DNA of 64,000 nt from an uncultured Bacteroidota bacterium (GTDB lineage Bacteria; Bacteroidota; Bacteroidia; Bacteroidales; P3), in assembly GCA_902793295.1 (NCBI GenBank), contig CADBDA010000002.1:62001-126000 (forward strand). Reading direction: 5' to 3'. Positions within the stretch are counted from its first letter, which is position 1, and each line of letters begins with the position of its first letter. Position numbers and translations under genes: made by a program. Shown here piece by piece: positions 29,701-38,134 of this stretch. The notes under the pieces are model-generated. The model was not told the origin of the DNA. It searched no databases and saw only the letters and a list, made by a program, of their open reading frames with translations.

Positions 29701-30300
29701 ATGATCGAAAATAATGGTATAGAACGCATTATCCTAGGAATTGACCCAGGTACCCAGATATTGGGATACAGTATTTTAGAGATTGTTGACCAACATCCGC
29801 AGGTGCTTGCCATGGATGTGCTTTACCTGAAGAAGATTAGCGATTTCAACCTTCGAATCCGTAAGATTTTCGACACCACACAGCGCATCATCGACACTTT
29901 TCATCCCGACCATCTGGCCATCGAGGCTCCTTTTTTTGGGAAAAATGTGCAGTCGATGTTGAAGCTGGGACGCGCCCAGGGGGTGGCCATTGCCGCCGCT
30001 ATGAGCCGGGACCTCTCGTTCTCCGAATACGAACCTGCCACCATCAAACAGACAGTTACCGGCAACGGCAATGCCAGCAAGGAACAGGTGGCCATGATGC
30101 TGGGCGCACAATTCGAGTTCCCTTCCGAACCGCATTACCTCGACGCAACCGACGCATTGGCAGTGGCATACACCTGCTACATGGAGCGTAGCCACCCGTT
30201 GGCTGACGTGCGAAAGGAGCTGCAGGTGAAGAAGGTGCGCCGCAAGCCGTCGCGCAAGGCGTGGGCGGATTTCGTGATCAACAATCCTGACCGGCTCTGA
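29701..30300 (+). CDS. ruvC: Crossover junction endodeoxyribonuclease RuvC
   Basis: A 199-aa Holliday-junction resolvase. It has the RNase H-like opening I-L-G-I-D-P-G-T (the first catalytic Asp), I-E-A-P-F-F-G-K-N (the catalytic Glu, about residue 79) and the late D-A-T-D-A-L-A-V-A (about residues 153-160) with two Asp. The start at 29701 follows the promoter; an open frame from 29605 would start upstream of it. It is slightly longer than E. coli RuvC (173 aa) because of a basic C-terminal tail. ruvA and ruvB are not in the window. Confidence 0.95.
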   Translation: MIENNGIERIILGIDPGTQILGYSILEIVDQHPQVLAMDVLYLKKISDFNLRIRKIFDTTQRIIDTFHPDHLAIEAPFFGKNVQSMLKLGRAQGVAIAAAMSRDLSFSEYEPATIKQTVTGNGNASKEQVAMMLGAQFEFPSEPHYLDATDALAVAYTCYMERSHPLADVRKELQVKKVRRKPSRKAWADFVINNPDRL

Positions 30301-30354
30301 AGGGTAGTAAATGCCGGGTATGATAACATCTAATGATATATAAATCAACAAACA

Positions 30355-31707
30355 ATGACAAATAGCAATACAAATGGTTTCAACAGCTCTTTTGGAGCGA
30401 TTATGGCAGCGGCTGGATCGGCTGTCGGTTTGGGCAATATATGGCGTTTCCCATACATCTGCGGACAATATGGCGGTGGCGCTTTCCTGGCGGTCTATAT
30501 CTGCTTTGTTTTTCTGATAGGCATGGTGCTGATGATGAGTGAATTTGTCATCGGCCGCCGCACCAAGATGACCCCCGCCAAGGCGTATGTGGCATTGCGT
30601 CCGCAACGTCCTGTTTGGCGTTGGGTCGGCATTTTGGGCTTGCTGACCAGCTTCCTGATTTTGGCCATCTATCTGGTCATTTCGGGATGGACGTTGAACT
30701 ACTTCTGGGATTCGGTGACCGGTGCCCTCGGTCGCATCGGCGGTGAGGCGGGTGCCTACGAAGAGCACTTCGGTTGTTTCGCATCCGGCGCTGTTCGTCC
30801 GGTGGTGTTCCTGCTGATCTTCCTGGGTTTGACGGCAGCCATCGTCATTGCCGGTGTCGAAAAGGGCATTGAGCGTATCTCCAAACTGCTGATGCCCATT
30901 TTGTTGGTGCTGCTGGTGCTGATATGCGTCCGTTCGCTGACGTTGGACGGCGCATCTAAGGGTCTTGAGTACCTGTTCCTACCCGATTTCAGCAAGCTGA
31001 CCGGCGAAGGGGTGCTGGCCGCTTTGGGTCAGGCACTGTTTTCGCTGTCGGTCGGCATGGGCGTGATGATTGTTTACGGCTCCTATTTGCCTGTGGATGA
31101 TAATATCCTGAAATCGTCCATGTGGATTACGGTGTGCGATACGGTGATAGCGATACTGTCGGGTGTGGCCATTTTCCCCGCTGTGTTTGCTTGCGGACAA
31201 GAGCCCACTGGTGGCCCTGGACTTGTCTATCAGGTGCTTCCGGTGGTGTTCAATTCGTTGGGCGGCTTCGGAGGTATCATCTCCATCACCTTCTTCCTGC
31301 TGTTGACCTTGGCGGCGCTGACGTCGGCCATTTCGCTGCTGGAGGCGCTGACCGCATGGCTCAACGAACGAGGTATGAAACGAATGAAGGGTGTGGTGCT
31401 TGTGTCGCTGTGCGTGGCGGTGCTGGCTGCTCTGGCTTCGCTCTCATTTGGCGATGGTATACTGAACAACACGCATCTGTACAACATTTTGGACAAGGCC
31501 ACCGGCAATTATCTGCCTCCCATCTGCGCCTTGCTGACCATCATCTTCTTCGGTTGGTTCATGAAGAAGGACGACATCATGGACGAACTGTCGAACCACG
31601 GCACCGTAAAGATTGGCTATTTTAAGGTTTTCTATTATTTCCTGGCCCGCATCGTGGCGCCGGCAGCCCTGCTGATTGTGCTGGTGGCTGGCATCGTGGG
31701 AAAATGA
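30355..31707 (+). CDS. Sodium-dependent transporter, NSS (SNF) family
   Basis: A 450-aa membrane protein with 11-12 helices. The N-terminal Na+-binding block G-S-A-V-G-L-G-N-I-W-R-F-P (about residues 20-32) is diagnostic of neurotransmitter:sodium symporters such as LeuT and MhsT. The unwound helix-6 region (F-S-L-S-V-G-M-G, about residue 229) and the Y-G-S-Y segment are also present. It imports an amino acid or related amine with Na+. The exact substrate cannot be assigned. It lies 55 bp after ruvC and 21 bp before the next gene. Confidence 0.92.
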   Translation: MTNSNTNGFNSSFGAIMAAAGSAVGLGNIWRFPYICGQYGGGAFLAVYICFVFLIGMVLMMSEFVIGRRTKMTPAKAYVALRPQRPVWRWVGILGLLTSFLILAIYLVISGWTLNYFWDSVTGALGRIGGEAGAYEEHFGCFASGAVRPVVFLLIFLGLTAAIVIAGVEKGIERISKLLMPILLVLLVLICVRSLTLDGASKGLEYLFLPDFSKLTGEGVLAALGQALFSLSVGMGVMIVYGSYLPVDDNILKSSMWITVCDTVIAILSGVAIFPAVFACGQEPTGGPGLVYQVLPVVFNSLGGFGGIISITFFLLLTLAALTSAISLLEALTAWLNERGMKRMKGVVLVSLCVAVLAALASLSFGDGILNNTHLYNILDKATGNYLPPICALLTIIFFGWFMKKDDIMDELSNHGTVKIGYFKVFYYFLARIVAPAALLIVLVAGIVGK

Positions 31708-31728
31708 AAACAGATAATATTTAAATCT

Positions 31729-32973
31729 ATGAAATACAGACGACTGATATCGGGATTCCTCACTTTTATTGTGGCGGCGCTGCTACTGGTGGCATGCCAG
31801 GCACGCGTGCAGAAGACCATCGACCCTACGGTGGTGAACTTCGAGGCGGTGTATGATGCCGATTTCAACAGCGTGCTTTATCCCTCTATGATGCTGGCGC
31901 TGAGCAACTACCAAGGCAGCGACATGCCCGAGCTGTTCACGGTGAGCCTCACTTCGCCCAAGAACAATTCGGTGGTGCGTATCGTGGTCGATTCCACCAT
32001 GCTCAACTATGTGAGCATCATGCAGGAATCGTTGCCGAAGAAAGGCCAGCGCTACACCTTCACGCCGGTCATCAAATGGAAATTCGACAACCTCTACCGG
32101 TTGCGCCAACCGGGTTTGGTGGATCTCACCTTCACCTGCTATGTCAACGACGAGGAGGTCGACGTGAAGACCATCCGGCTCAACTACCGTTCCATCAACG
32201 AATGTCTGCTGTCGCTGATAGGGAAGAACGGCCGCTATCGCGACTACCGCTGGCTCTTTACGGCGTATGTGAACGAGGACCATCCGAAGATTGACAATAT
32301 ATTGAGTGAGATTCTGGATCAAGGCATCGTCTCTGTGTTCGACGGCGACCGCACCGAAAAGAAAGTGGAGAACCAGATGCGCGCCATTTGGTACTACGCC
32401 CTCCACCGCGGAATCACCTATTCCACCATTTCGTGCACCTCCAACAAGACTTCCCGCTCCAACTCCCAGTATATCCGCTTCTTCGACGATGTCTACAACA
32501 ACCGGCAGGCCAACTGCATCGATGCGTGTGTCTTCTTTTCGTCGATCATGCGTCGCGTGGGGCTACAACCCATCATCTTTGTCGAGCCTTGCCACGCCTA
32601 TCTGGGTTACTATACCGACAAGAGCCGAAAGAAGATAGGTCTGCTTGAAACCACCATCACCGGGTGGGTGAACCTGCCCGAGCTGGACAAGCACTACGAC
32701 GTCGAAAGCGGACGCCTGGACGACGACAGCTACAACAAGATTGCCCGCTATCTGAACGACAAGGACAAGGCCCGTTACCAAGAGGGCAAAATGACGCTCG
32801 AGGAGATCAAAAAGTCCGTGTCGAACACCCTCTTCGACCGCGCCAGCGAATACCAACGCGAAAGCTACGAGAAGAACAAGGCGCTGTTTGCCGACTCGAC
32901 CCAGATGAGCTATCAGCAGCTGGTGGTGAGCGATCTGCGCAAACAGGTGTCGCCCATCCCTTCGGCAGAATAA
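31729..32973 (+). CDS. Lipoprotein with a transglutaminase-like domain
   Basis: A 414-aa protein with a lipoprotein signal ending L-L-V-A-C (lipid cysteine C23). The middle region is reminiscent of the transglutaminase / papain-like fold used by many Bacteroidota lipoproteins. C263 in R-Q-A-N-C-I-D-A-C-V-F is followed by a helix, then H289 in E-P-C-H-A-Y-L-G-Y-Y, a plausible Cys-His pair, with acidic candidates after it. The N-terminal part (residues 30-190) looks beta-rich. The C-terminal tail is helical and charged. Enzymatic activity is inferred, not shown. It lies between the NSS transporter and truA on one strand with short gaps, suggesting an operon. Confidence 0.6.
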   Translation: MKYRRLISGFLTFIVAALLLVACQARVQKTIDPTVVNFEAVYDADFNSVLYPSMMLALSNYQGSDMPELFTVSLTSPKNNSVVRIVVDSTMLNYVSIMQESLPKKGQRYTFTPVIKWKFDNLYRLRQPGLVDLTFTCYVNDEEVDVKTIRLNYRSINECLLSLIGKNGRYRDYRWLFTAYVNEDHPKIDNILSEILDQGIVSVFDGDRTEKKVENQMRAIWYYALHRGITYSTISCTSNKTSRSNSQYIRFFDDVYNNRQANCIDACVFFSSIMRRVGLQPIIFVEPCHAYLGYYTDKSRKKIGLLETTITGWVNLPELDKHYDVESGRLDDDSYNKIARYLNDKDKARYQEGKMTLEEIKKSVSNTLFDRASEYQRESYEKNKALFADSTQMSYQQLVVSDLRKQVSPIPSAE

Positions 32974-33006
32974 CCACAATCGACAACAACCAAGCAACAA
33001 CGAACG

Positions 33007-33774
33007 ATGCGCTACTTACTCCATTTGGCCTACAACGGCGCCAACTATTGCGGATGGCAAACCCAACCGGGGCTGCCCACGGTGCAGCAGACGCTGGAAC
33101 AGGCGCTCACCACCCTGATGCGCACCCCCATCGCCATTGTGGGTTGCGGACGCACCGATACGGGGGTGCACGCCTCCGACTTCTACGCCCATTTCGACAG
33201 CGACAAGGCGCCGGAGGAGAATTTGGTGTTCAAGCTGAACAGCTATCTGCCGGCCGATATCGTCATCTATGGCTTGACGGCAGTGGCGAGCAATTTCCAT
33301 GCCCGCTTTTCAGCAACGGCCCGTACCTACCAGTACCACGTGTCGACCAATCGGCTGCCCTTCGCCCAGGGGCTCTACAACCGCATCTATTTCCAACCCG
33401 ACATCGACGCCATGAACGAGGCGGCGAAGGTGCTGATGGAGTATGACGACTTTACCAGCTTCGCCAAACTGCATACCGACAATAAGACCAATATCTGCCA
33501 TCTGACCGAAGCCCATTGGGATAGGATGTGCGACAGCCGGATGGGTGGCGGCGAGGAACTGGTGTTCACCATCACCTCCAATCGCTTTCTGCGCAACATG
33601 GTGCGCTCGGTGACGGGCACCCTGCTCGATGTGGGTCGTGGCAAACTGGACATCGCAGGACTCCGACATATCATCGAGCTGAAGAACCGCTGTGCCGCTG
33701 GCGTCTCGATGCCCGCCCAAGGCCTCTTCCTGACCAAGGTGCAGTATGATAACGACCTGCTTCAAACAACATAA
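33007..33774 (+). CDS. truA: tRNA pseudouridine(38-40) synthase TruA
   Basis: A 255-aa pseudouridine synthase acting in the tRNA anticodon arm. The catalytic aspartate is D51 in G-C-G-R-T-D-T-G-V-H-A. The conserved R-T-Y-Q-Y motif (about residue 103) and the C-terminal F-L-R-N-M-V-R motif (about residue 197) are present. The length is normal. It follows the lipoprotein gene by 33 bp. Confidence 0.96.
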   Translation: MRYLLHLAYNGANYCGWQTQPGLPTVQQTLEQALTTLMRTPIAIVGCGRTDTGVHASDFYAHFDSDKAPEENLVFKLNSYLPADIVIYGLTAVASNFHARFSATARTYQYHVSTNRLPFAQGLYNRIYFQPDIDAMNEAAKVLMEYDDFTSFAKLHTDNKTNICHLTEAHWDRMCDSRMGGGEELVFTITSNRFLRNMVRSVTGTLLDVGRGKLDIAGLRHIIELKNRCAAGVSMPAQGLFLTKVQYDNDLLQTT

Positions 33775-33858
33775 AGGCAAGGGCGTTCCTGGAAGGACAT
33801 GTCGTAGACGCAAGACCGGAAACGCCGTTTTCTAGAAAACTGAAAAAAAAGAACAAAC

Positions 33859-34704
33859 ATGAAATATACCGAAGTAAATATCACGATTTCTCCGCTGGAA
33901 CCCTATCGCGACATGCTGGTTTACAGCCTTGGCGACGAAGGTCCTTACGACAGTTTTGACGAGACCCCTCAAGGGGTGAAGGCCTATGTGCCCACCGAAC
34001 AGTACGACCCGTCGTTTCTGGAGCAGTGCATCGACGAGGTGCGCTCTGTGGCCGAAGGGCTCAAGTGCACATACGTCGTGACCGATTTGCCCGACAAAGA
34101 CTACAACGAAGCGTGGGAGAAGGGCCATCAGGCGGTGCTGGTGGAGGATTTCTGCTATGTTCGTGCCCCGTTCCATGAAGCCCGCAACGATGTGAAATAT
34201 GATATCGTTATCGAACCCAAGATGTCGTTCGGCACCGCCCATCATGCCACCACCTATCTGATGCTCTCCCTGCTGGAAGGCGAAGCGGTGGAAGGCCGTC
34301 GGGTGCTCGACATGGGCAGCGGCACAGGTGTGCTGGCCATTTTGGCGGCCAAGAAAGGAGCCGCTTATGTCGAGGCCATCGATGTCGACGAATGGGCTTT
34401 CCGTAACGCGCAGGAGAATTTCGAGCGCAACGGCGTGACGGTGAACGCCTTGCTCGGCGATGCCTCGTCGCTCACGCCCGACAAACACTTCGATTTGATT
34501 TTGGCCAACATCAACCGCAACATATTGCTGCGCGACATGCCTGCCTACGCTGCGGTGCTCAATGCCGGCGGCACCCTGCTGCTCAGCGGATTCTACGAGC
34601 ACGATGTGGAAGCCCTGCAGGAACGTGCGGCGGAATTGGGCCTTCGACTGCGCCAGCAACGCTCACGCAACGACTGGACGGCATTGCGATTCACTCGCGA
34701 ATAG
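33859..34704 (+). CDS. prmA: Ribosomal protein L11 methyltransferase
   Basis: A 281-aa class I SAM methyltransferase. It has an N-terminal substrate-recognition domain and the Q-A-V-L-V-E-D linker. The PrmA-specific segment P-K-M-S-F-G-T-A-H-H-A-T-T (about residue 120) follows. The SAM motif V-L-D-M-G-S-G-T-G-V-L-A lies near residue 150 and the catalytic-loop motif L-A-N-I-N-R-N near residue 216. It methylates L11 of the ribosome. It ends only 8 bp from the convergent DUF721 gene, with no visible hairpin between them. Confidence 0.93.
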   Translation: MKYTEVNITISPLEPYRDMLVYSLGDEGPYDSFDETPQGVKAYVPTEQYDPSFLEQCIDEVRSVAEGLKCTYVVTDLPDKDYNEAWEKGHQAVLVEDFCYVRAPFHEARNDVKYDIVIEPKMSFGTAHHATTYLMLSLLEGEAVEGRRVLDMGSGTGVLAILAAKKGAAYVEAIDVDEWAFRNAQENFERNGVTVNALLGDASSLTPDKHFDLILANINRNILLRDMPAYAAVLNAGGTLLLSGFYEHDVEALQERAAELGLRLRQQRSRNDWTALRFTRE

Positions 34705-34712
34705 ACGTTTGT

Positions 34713-35003
34713 TTACAGTAAGACAATGCGCTGCACCTCTTCACGCCCCAGCTGCTGGTTGATGGCGTTGCGAAGATCGGTGAGTTTGAACGACACCTCG
34801 TTTTTCAGTGCAGGGGTGGAAAAGACCACCTTGAGGGTGTGCCTTTCGGTGTCGTAATATGCCGAGCGGGTCAGCTTCACGATGAATTCGCCCGCCACCC
34901 GACGGTAGGCGGCTTCGACATGCTCTTTGGTGATGCTCTCGTCGAAATTGTAACGTCGCAGTGCGGCGTCGATAAGGTCTTTTATGGTGTATTCGTTGGA
35001 CAT
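34713..35003 (-). CDS. DUF721 (DciA-like) domain protein
   Basis: A 96-aa protein. It matches DUF721 in length and pattern: a helical N-terminus, a W/V-R-x-V-A-G-like segment (A-Y-R-R-V-A-G-E, about residue 31), a basic strand pair, and a C-terminal helix ending in L-G-R-E-E-V-Q-R-I-V-L. It follows recF by about 65 bp on the same strand, and a recF-DUF721 pairing is common. DciA-type proteins help load the replicative helicase in bacteria lacking DnaC. Bacteroidota versions are short, so function is only suggested. Confidence 0.78.
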   Translation of the reverse strand: MSNEYTIKDLIDAALRRYNFDESITKEHVEAAYRRVAGEFIVKLTRSAYYDTERHTLKVVFSTPALKNEVSFKLTDLRNAINQQLGREEVQRIVLL

Positions 35004-35067
35004 GCTGCCGGGCGGGGTGGGGGAGATTAATAGGGATTAATAATACAATAATGACTTACATCACACG

Positions 35068-36201
35068 TCAAACCTCCTCCAACGCTCCGTTGGAGACTTG
35101 GAAGATTTTGTGGGGCATGTTGGGAGCTTGACGGAAGATGGATTCGACGCGGCCCTGCTGGGTGTCGGTGATGAAGACCTGACCGAAGCGGTCGCTGCCA
35201 ACAAGCAGCACCAACTGGCTGACGCGCAGCATGTCCAGCTTGTCGAAGACATCGTCGAGCAACAGGATGGGTTTGACAGACAGCCGTTCGTTGGTGTAGT
35301 CGAACTGGGCAAGTTTCAGCGCCAGGAGGAAAGTCTTCTGTTGTCCTTGCGAGGCGAAACGCTTCACCGCAAAGTCGCTGACATAGAAGTCCAGGTCGTC
35401 TTTGTGGGGGCCGACGGTGGTGTATTGCAATTGGGCGTCGCGCCGTTGGCTCTCTTTCAGTTGGTCGGCCAGCGAGGGGTGGTCGTCTCCCAACTGGCAG
35501 TCGTAGACAATGTGCGGGCTTTCGTTGGCAGCCGCGTCGGGATGGATGAGCCGATAGTAGTGTTCGAACCGCGGTGCGAAGTCGAGCAGGAACGCTCGTC
35601 GGGCGGCCACCACGGGTTCGCCGAAGCGCACCAGCTGTTCGTCCCACAAGGCGATGGAATCCTCTTCAAAATAGCGGTTTTCGTAGAACTGCTTCAGCAG
35701 CCGGTTGCGTTGTTCGAGGGCTTTCTGGTAGGAAAGCAGCTGTTGCAGGTAGTTGCGGTCGACCTGCGAGATGATGCCGTCCATGAATTTGCGGCGCACC
35801 TCGCTGCCACCCAGTATGAGGTTCTGGTCGCTCGGCGTGACGATGACCAGTGGAATGCGGCCGATATGTTCGGCGAAGGTGGTGCAGCTTTTCTTGTTGT
35901 ATTTCATCTTCTTCGACTGCCCTTTCTGGAGGGTGCAGGAGACGGCGACCGTCTCGTCGGGCTTGTCGTCCGAAAGCATGTAGTGTCCATGGATGGCGAA
36001 GAAGTCGTTGCCCGATCGGATGTTCTGGCTGTCGACACTGTTGAAGTAGCTCTTGCAGAAGGAGAGATAGTAGAGCGCATCGAGCAGGTTGGTTTTGCCC
36101 ACACCGTTGTTGCCCACCAGACAGTTGACATTGTTGGAGAAGGTGACGTCGAGCGTGTCGTAGTTCTTGAAATTGGCCAGTTGGAGTCGATCGAGATACA
36201 T
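35068..36201 (-). CDS. recF: DNA replication and repair protein RecF
   Basis: A 377-aa SMC-like ATPase that loads RecA at gaps together with RecO and RecR. Walker A is G-N-N-G-V-G-K-T-N (residues 30-38). The signature region (F-A-S-Q-G-Q-Q-K-T, about residue 285) and the D-D-V-F-D-K-L-D Walker B (about residue 316) are visible. The length is normal. It is followed by DUF721 and preceded by ispH on the minus strand. Confidence 0.95.
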   Translation of the reverse strand: MYLDRLQLANFKNYDTLDVTFSNNVNCLVGNNGVGKTNLLDALYYLSFCKSYFNSVDSQNIRSGNDFFAIHGHYMLSDDKPDETVAVSCTLQKGQSKKMKYNKKSCTTFAEHIGRIPLVIVTPSDQNLILGGSEVRRKFMDGIISQVDRNYLQQLLSYQKALEQRNRLLKQFYENRYFEEDSIALWDEQLVRFGEPVVAARRAFLLDFAPRFEHYYRLIHPDAAANESPHIVYDCQLGDDHPSLADQLKESQRRDAQLQYTTVGPHKDDLDFYVSDFAVKRFASQGQQKTFLLALKLAQFDYTNERLSVKPILLLDDVFDKLDMLRVSQLVLLVGSDRFGQVFITDTQQGRVESIFRQAPNMPHKIFQVSNGALEEV

Positions 36202-36269
36202 GGAATATGATGAATGTTAAGTTTTTGTACAAAGGATTGGAGCGAGGGCCGGTTGTCGGCTGCCGGTTG

Positions 36270-37136
36270 TCAGCTTTCGATTTGCAGCTTGATTTGTTCC
36301 ATCAGCCATCGCGGGGTGGAGGTGGCGCCGGTGATGCCGATGCATTGGGCACCCTGCAGCCACTGGCGATCCAGTTCCTCGGCCGACGAAATCATGCGCG
36401 TTTCGGGTTGCACCTTGCGGCAGTATTCGAAGAGGTAGTGTCCGTTGCTGGAATTGATGCCCGACACGAAGATGAGGCGGTCGACACTGCGGGCGAACTG
36501 TTCCAACTGCTTGGCGCGGTTGGCCACACGGCTGCAGATGGTGTTGAAAGCAACAAAGTCGCTTTGCGGCAGATGCTGGTCGGCGATGCGCTTTTCGATG
36601 TTGGCTATCAGTTGGTTGTATTCCTCGCGGCTTTTGGTTGTCTGCGAATAGAGGCGGATGGGGCGGCGGATGTCGATGGCATCGATATCGTCGGGCGACG
36701 AGACGATGATGGCGCTGTTTTGGGTTTGCCCGTTGAGGCCGATGACCTCAGCGTGTCCCTGCTTGCCGAAGATGACCACCTGTCCCCCGACCGACTTCAT
36801 CTCCTCATAGCCCTCGCGAATCTTCTTCTGCAAGGCCAGCACGATGGGGCAAGTGGCGTCGATAAGGCTGATGCCGAGACGGTGTGCCTGGTCGTAGGTC
36901 TCGGGCGGTTCGCCGTGGGCGCGGATAAGGACGGTGCTGCCCGGCAGCTGTTCCATCTGCCGATGGTCGATGACCTGAAGACCCAGATGCGACAAGCGCG
37001 CCACCTCCACGTTGTTGTGGACAATGTCGCCCAGACAATAGAGCTGGTGTGTCTTTTCCAGACGCTCTTCGGCGGCGGCGATGGCTTTCACCACCCCGAA
37101 GCAGAAACCTGCATTTTCATCGATTATGACAGACAT
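36270..37136 (-). CDS. ispH: 4-hydroxy-3-methylbut-2-enyl diphosphate reductase
   Basis: A 288-aa iron-sulfur enzyme for the last step of the MEP isoprenoid pathway, which makes IPP and DMAPP. Three [4Fe-4S]-ligand cysteines are visible: C12 in A-G-F-C-F-G-V, one in D-A-T-C-P-I-V (about residue 97) and one in T-I-C-S-R (about residue 190). The diphosphate-binding L-I-R-A-H-G-E block is near residue 73. The ATG at 37136 is chosen; a longer frame starts at 37238 but adds residues unlike the family. It overlaps the 3' end of the M23 peptidase gene by 13 bp. dxs, the first step of the pathway, is at 55 kb. Confidence 0.94.
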   Translation of the reverse strand: MSVIIDENAGFCFGVVKAIAAAEERLEKTHQLYCLGDIVHNNVEVARLSHLGLQVIDHRQMEQLPGSTVLIRAHGEPPETYDQAHRLGISLIDATCPIVLALQKKIREGYEEMKSVGGQVVIFGKQGHAEVIGLNGQTQNSAIIVSSPDDIDAIDIRRPIRLYSQTTKSREEYNQLIANIEKRIADQHLPQSDFVAFNTICSRVANRAKQLEQFARSVDRLIFVSGINSSNGHYLFEYCRKVQPETRMISSAEELDRQWLQGAQCIGITGATSTPRWLMEQIKLQIES

Positions 37137-38107
37137 TGGTTCTCCTGGTTGGCCGCCTCGATCACCTGTTCGTATTCCTGCGGAGTGAGGTCGTTGTAAA
37201 AATAATAGATAGGGTTCACCTTCTTGCCGTTGAGCCACACCTCGTAGTGGCAGTGGGGGCCCGAAGCCAAGCCGGTGGAACCCACCAAACCGAGCAGTTC
37301 GCCACGCTTCACATGCTGTCCGTCCTTCACCTTGGTTTCGCTCATGTGCGCATAAAGGGTTTTGTAGCCGAAGCCGTGGTCGACCAGTACAGCGATGCCG
37401 TAGCCGCTGAGGCTCGGGTCGTTGCGGCCGGACACCTCGACAACCCCGTCGCCGGTGGCATAGATCGGGGTGCCCGTCTTAGCCGAGAGGTCGACGCCCG
37501 TATGCATGCGGCGGTAGTGGAGTATGGGATGGTAGCGCGTGCCGAAGCCTGAGATGATCTGGCATTCGGTCTTCTTGAGCGGCATGATGGCAGGGATATG
37601 GTCCTGGCGCTCCTTCTTGTTGCTGGCCATGCGGTAAACCTCGTCGAACGACTGCGATTGGACGTAGAGCCTTTTGGAGAGGTTGTCGAGACGCCGTTGG
37701 GTGCTGGCGATGAGGTCAGCATTGTCCATCTGGCTGAAGTCGTAGTAGAAGGAGTCGTAGACAGGGATGCCCGAGCGTCGCACTTCGTCGGGAATCGGTT
37801 CCGCCTCGAGCAGTGTGCGGTAGATGCTGTTGTCGCGGTTTTCGAGGTCGGCAAGCACCGCCTCGTTGCGACGCATGGTGTTCTGCATCAGTGTCATTTG
37901 ACGCTCGTAGCGGGCAAGGTCGCGTTTCAGCTGACGTTCGCGAGGCGAGTCGAACACCTGCATGCCCACCACCAGCAGCACCACGCCCAAAACCAAGCCG
38001 AAGGCCACCGAGAAGGAGATCTTCTTCAGTTTGTCGACGAAGGTCGTCTTCACCTTCTCGTAGGAGAGGGTGTGGGGGTTGAACTTGTATGTGTGGTGTT
38101 TCTTCAA
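37124..38107 (-). CDS. M23-family (LytM) murein endopeptidase, membrane-anchored
   Basis: A 327-aa protein that starts with TTG (38107-38105). One transmembrane helix (about residues 31-50) is followed by a coiled-coil-like stretch (about 55-165) and a C-terminal M23 zinc domain. The metal ligands are H202-x3-D206 (H-T-G-V-D) and the H285-x-H287 pair in G-P-H-C-H-Y-E-V. All ligands are present, so the protein is likely active rather than a NlpD/EnvC-type activator. It would cut peptidoglycan cross-links in the periplasm. The gene end overlaps the ispH start. Confidence 0.9.
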   Translation of the reverse strand: MKKHHTYKFNPHTLSYEKVKTTFVDKLKKISFSVAFGLVLGVVLLVVGMQVFDSPRERQLKRDLARYERQMTLMQNTMRRNEAVLADLENRDNSIYRTLLEAEPIPDEVRRSGIPVYDSFYYDFSQMDNADLIASTQRRLDNLSKRLYVQSQSFDEVYRMASNKKERQDHIPAIMPLKKTECQIISGFGTRYHPILHYRRMHTGVDLSAKTGTPIYATGDGVVEVSGRNDPSLSGYGIAVLVDHGFGYKTLYAHMSETKVKDGQHVKRGELLGLVGSTGLASGPHCHYEVWLNGKKVNPIYYFYNDLTPQEYEQVIEAANQENQCLS

Positions 38108-38134
38108 AGGGCGATGCTGAAAGGGGAAGAGCGA

